64,000 nucleotides of DNA. Origin: Thermosphaera aggregans (GTDB lineage: Archaea; Thermoproteota; Thermoprotei_A; Sulfolobales; Desulfurococcaceae). The DNA is taken from contig NZ_CP063144.1 in the NCBI RefSeq assembly GCF_014962245.1, positions 858,582-922,581 on the forward strand, in the 5' to 3' direction. Each line of letters opens with the position of its first letter. Position 1 is the stretch's first letter. Shown in pieces: positions 25,424 through 33,094 of this stretch. The notes under the pieces were generated by a model. It was not told where the DNA came from and did no database searches. It saw only the letters and a program-made list of their open reading frames with translations. The position numbers and the translations under genes are program-made.

Positions 25424-26153
25424 GTCTTAACTCCCTGCCAGCATAGAGAATGACTAATGCTTCCCTACGCATCTCCTCCAGCAGTATTTTCTCAGTATCG
25501 CTTAGCTTCTCAATGTCGCTGGTTTTTAAAGGAAACTTTCTTTTAAACTGGTCGTAAAACGACCTTTCAACAATGAGTTTACCTATCCTAACTATCTTAC
25601 CTTCATACAGCATTCTTTCAAATAAGCTTCCCAGTACTGCTTGAGCATCATTGAACGATAAAACAGGAGATGGTAGCATTTTACTCTCCTTCCTCGGCTC
25701 TGTCAAATAATTTAAAGCTTTCCGTAACTCCTCAATTTCTTTCTCAATCTTTGAAAGTCGTTTCTCAATAGCATCAAGCCTTAATCGTGTCTCATCCGCG
25801 ATTGATTCGAGAGTGCTCTCAGGAAGTGATTCTTCCCCCTCTTTAATATGCTCCTCTGTCAATTTTTCTAGTTGGGCCGGGGTCTGCTGCGCTTTCTCAG
25901 CGCTTTCACGGTGCTGAATAGTCTTGGAAGCGATGTACTCTAACAGCCTGCTTCCTCGCTCTGTCAACACATATCCATTGCCTGATTTTTCAACATAGTT
26001 ATCGTTTTTCAGCTTGTATAGTATTTTTCGAACAATAACCGGGGAGAGACCTGTAGAGTTTGATATGTCTTTAATACTTGAAGCAGGGTAGGTGTTTAAG
26101 TACTCCAGGATAATGTGGGTATACGTCCTTCTAGAGCTCAACACTTTTCCCAA
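25410..26153 (-). CDS. Winged-helix protein with coiled coil
   Basis: The 247-residue protein has an N-terminal winged helix (about 8-70: YPASSIKDISNSTGLSPVIVRKILYKLKNDNYVEKSGNGYVLTERGSRLL), an acidic linker, and a heptad-like coiled coil (about 130-160: ETRLRLDAIEKRLSKIEKEIEELRKAL). A C-terminal helical domain (about 175-245) ends it. It is probably a DNA-binding protein or regulator that oligomerises through the coiled coil. The ParB-like gene overlaps its end, so the two are translationally linked and may work together. Confidence 0.6.
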   Translation of the reverse strand: MGKVLSSRRTYTHIILEYLNTYPASSIKDISNSTGLSPVIVRKILYKLKNDNYVEKSGNGYVLTERGSRLLEYIASKTIQHRESAEKAQQTPAQLEKLTEEHIKEGEESLPESTLESIADETRLRLDAIEKRLSKIEKEIEELRKALNYLTEPRKESKMLPSPVLSFNDAQAVLGSLFERMLYEGKIVRIGKLIVERSFYDQFKRKFPLKTSDIEKLSDTEKILLEEMRREALVILYAGRELRLVES

Positions 26154-26278
26154 TTTAATAATGCTGGTAAAGCGCTTATATAGATGTAGCTTCCTATTTT
26201 CGAGAAGGAAAGGCTCAGATAGGATTTAAAAGGATAAAATCCATTAAAGATGTTAGATAAACCTAACAGGTGCTTTCA

Positions 26279-26998
26279 ATGAGCGGGTTGTTCGACCAGG
26301 AAACAGAATCCGAACTTAAAAACATATTCGCTAAATGGCCCAGGAATCTAAAAGACACCTTGATAATTGATGAAGATAGGCATGAAGGGCCTCATTCACA
26401 TGAAAACCCTCTTGACCACTGCCACACTTGTGACGATGCCGTGATGCTGGTTAACGAGTTGGCCAGGATAAGCGAGGGGAAGCTTAGATTCAACATTATG
26501 AAGAAAGCTGAGGCTAAGGAGTATAAACCCCGATATCTCCCATCATTCATATACGACACACCGTCAAGGAATGTGCGATACTATGGTCTCCCAAGCGGGC
26601 AGGAATTCGCCCCATTCATATTTGTACACGAATACATAGCAACTAACGCGCTGAAGCTGCCCAAGGAAGTGATCGAGGAGGTGGAAGCGATCGATGCACC
26701 GCTTCACATCAAAGTATTTGTAACGCCGGAGTGCCCTTACTGTCCACTCGTAGTGGACTTCGCTAACCAAGTCGGCTTAATAAACCCCAACATTATTGTT
26801 GAGACCATTGAGGCTATGGAAAACCCCATTGAAGCAGATTACTACGGGGTACAATACGTTCCCTTCGTAGCCATCACCAGGGTTGAAGACTATTACAGAT
26901 ACGGTGCAAAACCGGTTGAAGTGATACCAGGGTACCTACCCCCTGAAGAAGCTGTAAAGGTCATATCGAGAGCTGCCAGGAAATTGAAAAGAAGCTAG
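26279..26998 (+). CDS. Protein disulfide oxidoreductase, two thioredoxin folds
   Basis: This is the PDO of hyperthermophilic archaea, a glutaredoxin-like protein with two thioredoxin units that forms and shuffles disulfides in the cytosol. From ATG 26279 the product has 239 residues, with CHTC at 48-51 in the N-terminal unit and CPYC at 152-155 in the C-terminal unit, plus the cis-Pro segment YVPFVAITR. The start is set by AGGTG 7 nt before this ATG; GTG at 26270 is also in frame. A His-rich stretch (five His in residues 35-47) precedes the first CxxC, which is unusual. The upstream gap contains GGATTT-N9-AAATCC at 26222-26242. Confidence 0.93.
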   Translation: MSGLFDQETESELKNIFAKWPRNLKDTLIIDEDRHEGPHSHENPLDHCHTCDDAVMLVNELARISEGKLRFNIMKKAEAKEYKPRYLPSFIYDTPSRNVRYYGLPSGQEFAPFIFVHEYIATNALKLPKEVIEEVEAIDAPLHIKVFVTPECPYCPLVVDFANQVGLINPNIIVETIEAMENPIEADYYGVQYVPFVAITRVEDYYRYGAKPVEVIPGYLPPEEAVKVISRAARKLKRS

Positions 26999-27017
26999 TT
27001 AGGGTGTTTCAGTCAGC

Positions 27018-27398
27018 ATGAGCGTATCAACCCGAGAAGAAGAGTATATTGAGGTAATATACGAGCTCCAGGAATGCGGTAATTTAAAGATAAGGGAGAT
27101 CGCGAGAAGGCTTGGCGTTAGACCAAGTAGCGTGGTGGAGTTTTTAAGAAAGCTGGAGGAGAAGGGTCTCCTAGAATATGAGAAGGGGGGAAGGGTCCAA
27201 TTAACAAGCAAGGGCTTAGAACTCGCTAAATCTCTTGAAGCGAAACATCAATTGCTGTACAAGTTTCTTATCGCATTAGGAGTTCCAAAAGAGATTGCTA
27301 TAAGAGATGCGTGTAAAATGGAGCACTACCTCCACCCTGAAACAATAGTTAGGATAAAGGAGTTTCTAAGCAAGTGCAACATGGGAGAGCTAAAATAG
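27018..27398 (+). CDS. DtxR/MntR family metal-dependent repressor
   Basis: The 126-residue protein has the DtxR/MntR winged helix (EEYIEVIYELQECGNLKIREIARRLGVRPSSVVEFLRKLEEKGLLEYEKGGRVQLTSKG) and the short dimerisation and metal-binding domain, including Cys-x-x-Glu-His (CKMEHYL). It lacks the C-terminal SH3-like domain, as do MntR proteins. It probably senses Fe or Mn. It starts 19 nt after the disulfide oxidoreductase gene and may share its transcript. Confidence 0.88.
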   Translation: MSVSTREEEYIEVIYELQECGNLKIREIARRLGVRPSSVVEFLRKLEEKGLLEYEKGGRVQLTSKGLELAKSLEAKHQLLYKFLIALGVPKEIAIRDACKMEHYLHPETIVRIKEFLSKCNMGELK

Positions 27399-28181
27399 TT
27401 TTACACTATTAAGGTTTTTCTCCATTTCAACCACAATTCTAACAGGATCCTTCCCAGCGAAGCAGTACCATTTCATCTCGTCAAACTCCAACTCTTTCAA
27501 CCCGTTGAACAATAAATGTTCAAAACAAACAAGAGCCAGCTCATCCTCCATAAGTGAATCCTTAACACTTTTTCTCTGAATTTTATCCAACCTTACTACC
27601 TCCCTGTATTGTCGTGATAAGTAGATTTCAACCTCATAGGATAATCCCCTCTCAGTTATACACGAGAAAACCACTCTCCCCTTAACAGCTTCTTGGATAG
27701 ACGTATGAGAGAGGAATCTACTGATCGCGTCGAATAATCGGTCAACGCACTTGAAGCCCGCCACTTTTCTAGAAACAACAGATGCAGGGTTTACATTGTC
27801 ATACTCGTAGAATTCTGAGACTGCTTGTAAAGCATCGTTTACGGGAAGTCCTTTCAAGAGAAATCCTGCTAGTAGCCCTATGAAAATTCTCTCATCCACC
27901 GCTTCACTGGTGAGAAAACCTGTCAGTTCGCTGGATGAGGAACCGGTGTAAAACAAGCCGTTGAAGGGTTTGTTAACGACGATGCCGCCTTCATCGCCTA
28001 TACGGTACTCTTCTCCACGAATCTTAACTATCCATGTGTTTTTTATCCTGTATATAAGATTCTCGCGAGAATCGCAGTTTTCGACAACAGGTTTCACACC
28101 GTTCATCATTAACCCGTGTGAAATGTTTACAGCATCATCTAAGGAGATGCCTTCGATGCAAACACTACTCATGTCGATCAC
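27390..28181 (-). CDS. Unknown protein translationally coupled to nikR
   Basis: I do not recognise this 263-residue protein. It has no signal peptide or membrane helix. A first part (about 1-75) is beta-rich and ends with a Gly-rich turn (IGDEGGIVV). A middle part (about 80-165) is helical (IFIGLLAGFLLKGLPVNDALQAVSEFYEYDNVNP), and the last part includes EVEIYLSRQYREVVRLDKIQRKS and ALVCFEHLLFNGLKELEFDEMKWYCF. Its ATG overlaps the nikR stop by 4 nt, so the two are coupled. A role in nickel handling is inferred only from this linkage. Its 3' end overlaps the convergent DtxR-type gene by 9 nt. Confidence 0.7.
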   Translation of the reverse strand: MIDMSSVCIEGISLDDAVNISHGLMMNGVKPVVENCDSRENLIYRIKNTWIVKIRGEEYRIGDEGGIVVNKPFNGLFYTGSSSSELTGFLTSEAVDERIFIGLLAGFLLKGLPVNDALQAVSEFYEYDNVNPASVVSRKVAGFKCVDRLFDAISRFLSHTSIQEAVKGRVVFSCITERGLSYEVEIYLSRQYREVVRLDKIQRKSVKDSLMEDELALVCFEHLLFNGLKELEFDEMKWYCFAGKDPVRIVVEMEKNLNSVKLF

Positions 28182-28582
28182 CCCTTCATCTTGTACAGAG
28201 TCGGATTTACGAGGAGAACGCCTTTGAGCATTCTCAAATTGTCGATGAATTCTGAAACCCGTTTACCCTCACCTTTAACGATGATGTTTAACATGCATGT
28301 TTCCTCATCTAAATGAACGTGGAGTGTTGAAACAACTATTTCCAGGAATTCATGCTGAAGATCTGTTAGTTCGCTGTCAATGTTTTTCTTGCCATGATCG
28401 TAAACCACATTTATAGTGCCAACCACGGCCCCCTCTTTCAAAGGTTGGTTTAGATACATGTACAGCCTTAAGGCTTCTTGAACAAGCTTGCTCAAACTCA
28501 CGTTTTCCCCTTTAGAAGAAAACTTGGCAATCTCCTCGTAGATGTCGGCCGGTATGTAAACTCCTATTTTAACCCCCTTCAT
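28178..28582 (-). CDS. nikR: Nickel-responsive regulator NikR
   Basis: From ATG 28582 the protein has 134 residues. It has an N-terminal ribbon-helix-helix (KIGVYIPADIYEEIAKFSSKGENVSLSKLVQEAL) and the NikR C-terminal ACT-like domain. All four high-affinity nickel ligands are present: His77, His88, His90 and Cys96 (QHEF, LHVHLDEETC), one position off E. coli NikR numbering. A GGGGGAG Shine-Dalgarno directly before this ATG sets the start. The longer frame from 28687 lacks such support. It probably represses nickel uptake when nickel is plentiful; no transporter is adjacent. hypD at 17.5 kb implies nickel demand for hydrogenase. Confidence 0.92.
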   Translation of the reverse strand: MKGVKIGVYIPADIYEEIAKFSSKGENVSLSKLVQEALRLYMYLNQPLKEGAVVGTINVVYDHGKKNIDSELTDLQHEFLEIVVSTLHVHLDEETCMLNIIVKGEGKRVSEFIDNLRMLKGVLLVNPTLYKMKG

Positions 28583-28689
28583 TAACTCCCCCGTCTGAAT
28601 AGCATGATATAAAAGCTTATTCAAATATTTGTCGAAATAGGGATGACCGCAGCCCTCCTGAAAGAACCCGAAGGATGTTTGATTCACGG

Positions 28690-28732
28690 ACCGGGGGACC
28701 GGATATTTCTCCAGTAATACCGGCTAAACCGG
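28690..28732. promoter_or_regulatory. Cluster of four ACCGG repeats, candidate operator
   Basis: ACCGG occurs at 28690, 28698, 28719 and 28728, as two close pairs (N3 and N4 apart) separated by 16 nt. It lies in the gap between nikR and the gene at 28774, directly before a TTTAAAAAA TATA box (28733-28741) of the latter. The spaced pairs suit a ribbon-helix-helix tetramer such as NikR, but the half-site does not match the E. coli NikR site. Confidence 0.4.
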
Positions 28733-28773
28733 TTTAAAAAAAGTATCCTTCGGATAAGCTACTGGTGAGTTAA

Positions 28774-29034
28774 ATGCTAAATGTTAGTGAAAAAATAATA
28801 TCGAGAGCAACGGATTTAACGAATCTTTTAATGCTGAAGTATATTACGATGCTTGAAGACTTGAAAGTCTATGAGGCTGAGGTAGAATCCTCGGATATGA
28901 GCCCGGAGGATAAGGAAGCAACTCTTTCTATGATTAACTTGTTGAAAAACATTGTTGTAAAAGAAATTTATTCCCTTGCTGCGGAAGGATTATTTACCGG
29001 TACTAATACGCAGGAGGAGAGCGTCGCGCTCTGA
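28774..29034 (+). CDS. Small helical protein of unknown function
   Basis: This 86-residue protein was not recognised. It is predicted to be mostly helical, with an acidic middle (YEAEVESSDMSPEDKEATLSMINLLKNIVVKEIYSLA). No membrane segment, cysteine or known motif is visible. It has its own TATA box (about 28733-28741) next to the ACCGG repeat cluster and is divergent from nikR, so it may be regulated by it (inference). Confidence 0.6.
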   Translation: MLNVSEKIISRATDLTNLLMLKYITMLEDLKVYEAEVESSDMSPEDKEATLSMINLLKNIVVKEIYSLAAEGLFTGTNTQEESVAL

Positions 29035-29128
29035 TCATCTAAAATCACGTTTTTATTATCACTTACTTAATAGATTATTTTTGATGAATTAGCGAGGTGT
29101 ATCTAATCTGGAATCTTTTATCAACATT

Positions 29129-30745
29129 TTGCTCGGAGGGAAAGTCAGTCCTGATAAAACAATGCTACTTCCCGTTGACATTCATCCTTTCGTCGTACCA
29201 ACAGTAATAAGCAGGTTGAAGGAAGAGCTGGATATCACCGATTTCATAATCATCACGCGTAGGGAGACGGCTGAAAGCATAAGGAACGTGATGGATAGTT
29301 TTCCCTCAGACGTTAACATATACTTCGACAACATAATGTCGAAAAGCCTGTTGAAAGATAATATTTTTGAAAACCTGTTTTTGACGAGAAGTCTTATTAA
29401 ATCCCTTGAAGGCAAGCTAAACAAATTATACATTGATATATCAGCCATGTCTGGTCCTTTCGCAGGAGGAATCATGGAGGAGAAGAATCGTTTAAATATC
29501 GAAATCGTTTTCACACACGTTGACATAATACCTCTTCCAGGATTACCCCCATACCCATACAGTCCTAGATGGGTTCACAAACTCTATATTCACGGAAAAG
29601 TTGAACCAGCCCAACCATCCAATCAGAGCAACCAGTACTTGGACCTACCTCGCGAAATAAGATGGCAGGGTAGCAAGTACGTATTCATGGAGATATCCAA
29701 TATCCTAAACAGCATTACAGGTAAAGGGCTGGTTGAATCATTCTATGAAGGACAGAGGCATGTCCCGAGCGAAGGAGATAGGTTAAGCATTTACGCTTCC
29801 CTACCGGGAAGTGATGAGAAGAAACTACTTCTAACCATGGATACTAAAACCGGTCCTTCCGAAGAAGCCGTGACTATGATGTATGACAGCTGGAAAATCA
29901 TATCGAACATGATACATGAGCAGAATAGTGATGTTGATAAGACATTGCTAGATAGGGTTCTGATGCAGATTCAGAGATACACTGGAGCTGTGGACTTGAT
30001 TGTTAAAGAAATGAAGCCTTCACGTGTTGAAATACGTAGGGATGATCAAACCAGGGAGCACAGAGAATATAAAGGCTGGAAGATTCACAGCTTCCTCATC
30101 GACCTGGTTAGACAGGTTAAGAAGCCTATCGGTCTTCTCCCAGACACCAACATGTTTTATCAAGGATTCCATGTGACCTTGTTAAAGGCGAGCATAAAGA
30201 ACGGTCATCCCTGGTCGTCAATAGATGGTTTAAGAATTTACATACCGATCTGTGCTGAAGCAGAGATTAATGGAAAAGTCGCTGAGTCCGCGGGAGAGGC
30301 CAAAGGTTTATCCCTATACTCCTACGTAATGGCTTTGCTCGCTAATAGAGCTATTGATGAAGTTAAAAAGTATTATGGAAGTTTTCAAATACCGGCTGTT
30401 AGCCCTCCATGCGAAGCATCAATAGCTGTTGTAGCCCAGAATATCCACGAAGAGAAGGCCATATTAATGACTGCCGATAGGAAGGCTTACAACGCGTGGC
30501 AAACCATAAATGTCTGCAGCGATAAAGTTCTCTGTGTCTACGTGGGTCATCAACACAAGACGATAAACATTGATGGATTGTTCTCAAAGTACTATGCTAG
30601 CATTGTGCTCGCTAACCTACTATATGTTAGTAGCTTATTCGTAAACCTGGATATTGTTTCAACACAAGACAAGCTGAGACTAAGTCTCGAAAGCTTGAAA
30701 GGAAGCAATGCACCCGTAGTTAAAGTTTCCCGTATCTTAACCTAA
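29129..30745 (+). CDS. Probable CARF-domain protein with C-terminal PIN-like nuclease
   Basis: Residues about 10-160 look like a CARF-type Rossmann domain: TMLLPVDIHPFVVPTVIS, FIIITRRETAESI, LYIDISAMSGPFAGG (place of the family Gly/Ser-Thr loop) and IEIVFTHVDIIPL. Residues about 335-480 have a PIN-like acidic pattern: LLPDTNMFYQGF (Asp339), IPICAEAEINGK (Glu377/379), CEASIAVVAQ (Glu429) and ILMTADRKAYNAW (Asp450). CARF domains sense cyclic oligoadenylate and control attached nucleases in type III CRISPR immunity. No cas gene or array is visible here. The TTG at 29129 lacks a Shine-Dalgarno. A CTG at 29108, 8 nt after GAGGTG, would add seven residues and may be the true start. Confidence 0.6.
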   Translation: MLGGKVSPDKTMLLPVDIHPFVVPTVISRLKEELDITDFIIITRRETAESIRNVMDSFPSDVNIYFDNIMSKSLLKDNIFENLFLTRSLIKSLEGKLNKLYIDISAMSGPFAGGIMEEKNRLNIEIVFTHVDIIPLPGLPPYPYSPRWVHKLYIHGKVEPAQPSNQSNQYLDLPREIRWQGSKYVFMEISNILNSITGKGLVESFYEGQRHVPSEGDRLSIYASLPGSDEKKLLLTMDTKTGPSEEAVTMMYDSWKIISNMIHEQNSDVDKTLLDRVLMQIQRYTGAVDLIVKEMKPSRVEIRRDDQTREHREYKGWKIHSFLIDLVRQVKKPIGLLPDTNMFYQGFHVTLLKASIKNGHPWSSIDGLRIYIPICAEAEINGKVAESAGEAKGLSLYSYVMALLANRAIDEVKKYYGSFQIPAVSPPCEASIAVVAQNIHEEKAILMTADRKAYNAWQTINVCSDKVLCVYVGHQHKTINIDGLFSKYYASIVLANLLYVSSLFVNLDIVSTQDKLRLSLESLKGSNAPVVKVSRILT

Positions 30746-30816
30746 GCCATTACCTTATATTTTTTATCAAAAATTCTTTAAATACTGAACGTTCATAATA
30801 TTGTTCAGGGAGCTTC

Positions 30817-31191
30817 ATGAAACCCCTTGTGAAATTGATGACCCTGCTAGGGCTCCCCCCGGTAGCGGGGATAATTCTGTCGGTCCTACTAACTAGCGGG
30901 ACGCCTCTCGATCTTACTGAGCTCTCTAGAAAGACAGGTTATGCTAAGAGTCATCTATCGCAGACTTTGAAACTACTCTATGCAAGAGAAATCGTTGATT
31001 TCTATGTTGAAAGAAAGAAGAAATACTTCATAGTTAATAATCAGGGATTGTTAAAAGCGCTGAGAGAGCACATCAACAATTTAATTGATTCCTTAAACCA
31101 GCTTGCAAACCTCACTGAGAACCCGGAGTTTCTGAAACTTTACTTAGAAACTTTCAGGGATATAAAAGGTGAACATAATGTTCGACGCTAG
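30817..31191 (+). CDS. Winged helix-turn-helix regulator of the CARF-PIN cassette
   Basis: The 124-residue protein has a MarR/TrmB-like winged helix (TPLDLTELSRKTGYAKSHLSQTLKLLYAREIVDFYVERKKKYFIVNNQGLLKAL), with a basic wing and a C-terminal helix. It lies 71 nt after the CARF-PIN-like gene and overlaps the next gene by 14 nt. It may control the cassette. It lacks its own sensor domain. Confidence 0.7.
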   Translation: MKPLVKLMTLLGLPPVAGIILSVLLTSGTPLDLTELSRKTGYAKSHLSQTLKLLYAREIVDFYVERKKKYFIVNNQGLLKALREHINNLIDSLNQLANLTENPEFLKLYLETFRDIKGEHNVRR

Positions 31192-31537
31192 TGTTCCAGT
31201 AATCCTTATACCCAGCGCTGATGCCTCTCGCCTTTATGATGCCTTGTTGAAGATAAGCATTAGAGAACGCAAGAAAAGGCTATCCATTTACATCTGGTTG
31301 AATGGTGAAAACATTGAAAAACAGGTGGAAAAGTTAAGATCAATTATAAGTTTAAACCATATATTAACATTATCGTTCTTTGTTCTGCGCTCGAATCTAG
31401 AGGTTCTTAAAAAACACAATCCTAATCGGATTTACATTGTTTTCCCCGAGACACGTAAAGAAGTAGCACTAAGCATAGCTGGGCAGCTCTCTGAGATGAA
31501 AACAGAGGTTGTGGAGGTGGAGATCCCTGGGTTATGA
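31178..31537 (+). CDS. Small alpha/beta protein of unknown function
   Basis: From ATG 31178 (GGTG Shine-Dalgarno 5-6 nt upstream) the protein has 119 residues. The pattern alternates strands and helices: VPVILIPSA, LYDALLKIS, RLSIYIWLNG, IEKQVEKLRSII, LTLSFFVLR, NRIYIVFPETRKEVALSIAGQL, TEVVEVEI. It could be a small Rossmann-like sensor, perhaps a minimal CARF-type domain, but no signature proves this. It overlaps the regulator gene upstream by 14 nt and the radical SAM frame downstream. Confidence 0.55.
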   Translation: MFDASVPVILIPSADASRLYDALLKISIRERKKRLSIYIWLNGENIEKQVEKLRSIISLNHILTLSFFVLRSNLEVLKKHNPNRIYIVFPETRKEVALSIAGQLSEMKTEVVEVEIPGL

Positions 31538-33044
31538 GATTGTTTTAACATCCGATAGGACAATGATGAGTAATCATCATGGAAGAGAATTCTTAGGATT
31601 CGTCGCTACAGCGCCGCCTATATTTCTACCTGAAAGCTTATGGATGTATATTGCATCACCCAAGGTTGAAGTAGACGATGAGGGAAAGCCCAGGGAGGCA
31701 CCTTATGGAATGAGAAAGATCGAGGCGGTTCTTAAAGAAAAAGGCTTCAAGGCGTCGATCATTGACCCTGATCATTTGGGAAAGCACCTGGATTCGATGA
31801 AGGTATTAATGCTGAGCCACCACGATTACTTTGGCTATGGCCCTCCAACCAGCGAATGGTGGAGTTTAACTGGGAAAGAACCGCTGAACCGGAGAAGCTT
31901 TATTAAGTTAATGAGCAAGCCGGAAGTCCGCGAGGCGAAGAAAAAAGGCGTGAGGATCATTGCTGGCGGTCCAGCAGCTTGGCAATGGCTTTACGAGGTG
32001 AGGAAGTTCGTAGAGTGGGGTATTGACACAGTAGTAGATGGAGAGGCTGAAAAAATCATCGTCGACCTGGTTGAGAAAGCATTAAATAACGAGCCTCTCC
32101 CGAAATACGTTTACATAGGATCGGGTGATGTCCCATCCGTTGACGAAATCCCCATTATTAAGGGAGGAAGCGTAAATGGGCTCGTGGAGATAATGAGAGG
32201 TTGTCCGAGAGGCTGTAAGTTCTGCAGCGTCACCTTGAGACCCCTCAGATTCATACCGCTGGATAAGATCGTGAAAGAAGTCCAGGTGAATTTAACCGCG
32301 GGGGTGAAGGGAACGATTCTCCACAGCGAAGACATCCTCCTCTACCATGCAGACGGCGTTAAACCCCGTCCAGAAGCTATAATCAAACTCCACGAGGAGG
32401 TATTGAAACTCGTGGGAGAAAACGGCTCGTTCGCATGGTCTCATGTAAGTCTATCGGCTTTGAAATTCGCGGAGGAAAATCATGGGCTTATCTCGAAACT
32501 TATGCATGAGTATATTCTAACAGACTCTAGAAGGTTTATCGGGGTGGAAGTCGGTATTGAAACAGGCTCTCCGAGACTGGCTCAGGAAATAATGCGTGCC
32601 AAGTCACTCCCCTATCCCATAGAGGACTGGCCCGACGTTGTCGAAGACGCTTTCAAAATAATGCATGAAAACTCTATCATTCCCGCAGCAACAGTTATTC
32701 TAGGATTCCCAGGCGAGACAGGGGATGACGTGGTTAAAACAATTGAGCTAATAGAGAGGTTGAAAAACTACAGAAGCCTCATAGTTCCAATGTTCTTCGT
32801 GCCAATGGGGTCTTTAAAGAGTGGAGAATGGTTCATCAGAGACCACTTGAAACGGGAGCATGTGGATGCGCTGTTGAAAATTTACAATCACTCCATATAC
32901 TGGGCTGAAGACATTATGAACAAGTATTACTTGAAATCCCCTGCTAATCTCCCCGTGAGACTGCTGCTCAAATTCTTCATACGATACGCTAGAAGGCAGG
33001 TAAATAAGTACGTTGCAAAAATTGAAGAATATATTAAACAGTAG
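31509..33044 (+). CDS. Radical SAM protein with N-terminal B12-binding-like domain
   Basis: The product has about 500 residues. An N-terminal Rossmann-like region (MLSHHDYFGYGPP, RIIAGGPAAWQWL, VDTVVDGEAEKII) precedes a radical SAM core with MRGCPRGCKFC (C-x3-C-x2-C), then GTILHSEDILLY, GVEVGIETGSPRLAQ and ILGFPGETGDD. The family is common in archaea and the reaction is unknown. The conserved start of relatives aligns at EIVLTSDRTMMSNHHGREFLG. TTG 31509 may therefore be too early, and a CTG at 31527, six nt after GGAGGTGG, is the better supported start. It overlaps the previous gene. Confidence 0.8.
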   Translation: MWRWRSLGYEIVLTSDRTMMSNHHGREFLGFVATAPPIFLPESLWMYIASPKVEVDDEGKPREAPYGMRKIEAVLKEKGFKASIIDPDHLGKHLDSMKVLMLSHHDYFGYGPPTSEWWSLTGKEPLNRRSFIKLMSKPEVREAKKKGVRIIAGGPAAWQWLYEVRKFVEWGIDTVVDGEAEKIIVDLVEKALNNEPLPKYVYIGSGDVPSVDEIPIIKGGSVNGLVEIMRGCPRGCKFCSVTLRPLRFIPLDKIVKEVQVNLTAGVKGTILHSEDILLYHADGVKPRPEAIIKLHEEVLKLVGENGSFAWSHVSLSALKFAEENHGLISKLMHEYILTDSRRFIGVEVGIETGSPRLAQEIMRAKSLPYPIEDWPDVVEDAFKIMHENSIIPAATVILGFPGETGDDVVKTIELIERLKNYRSLIVPMFFVPMGSLKSGEWFIRDHLKREHVDALLKIYNHSIYWAEDIMNKYYLKSPANLPVRLLLKFFIRYARRQVNKYVAKIEEYIKQ

Positions 33045-33094
33045 TGATTTTAAAAGTGTCAACGAGGATAAAATGAAAGTAATAGGGGGAAGCA

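Noticed and set aside
28583-28687. N-terminal extension of NikR
   Set aside because: The Shine-Dalgarno and nickel-ligand numbering place the start at 28582; the extension would precede the ribbon strand of the DNA-binding domain.
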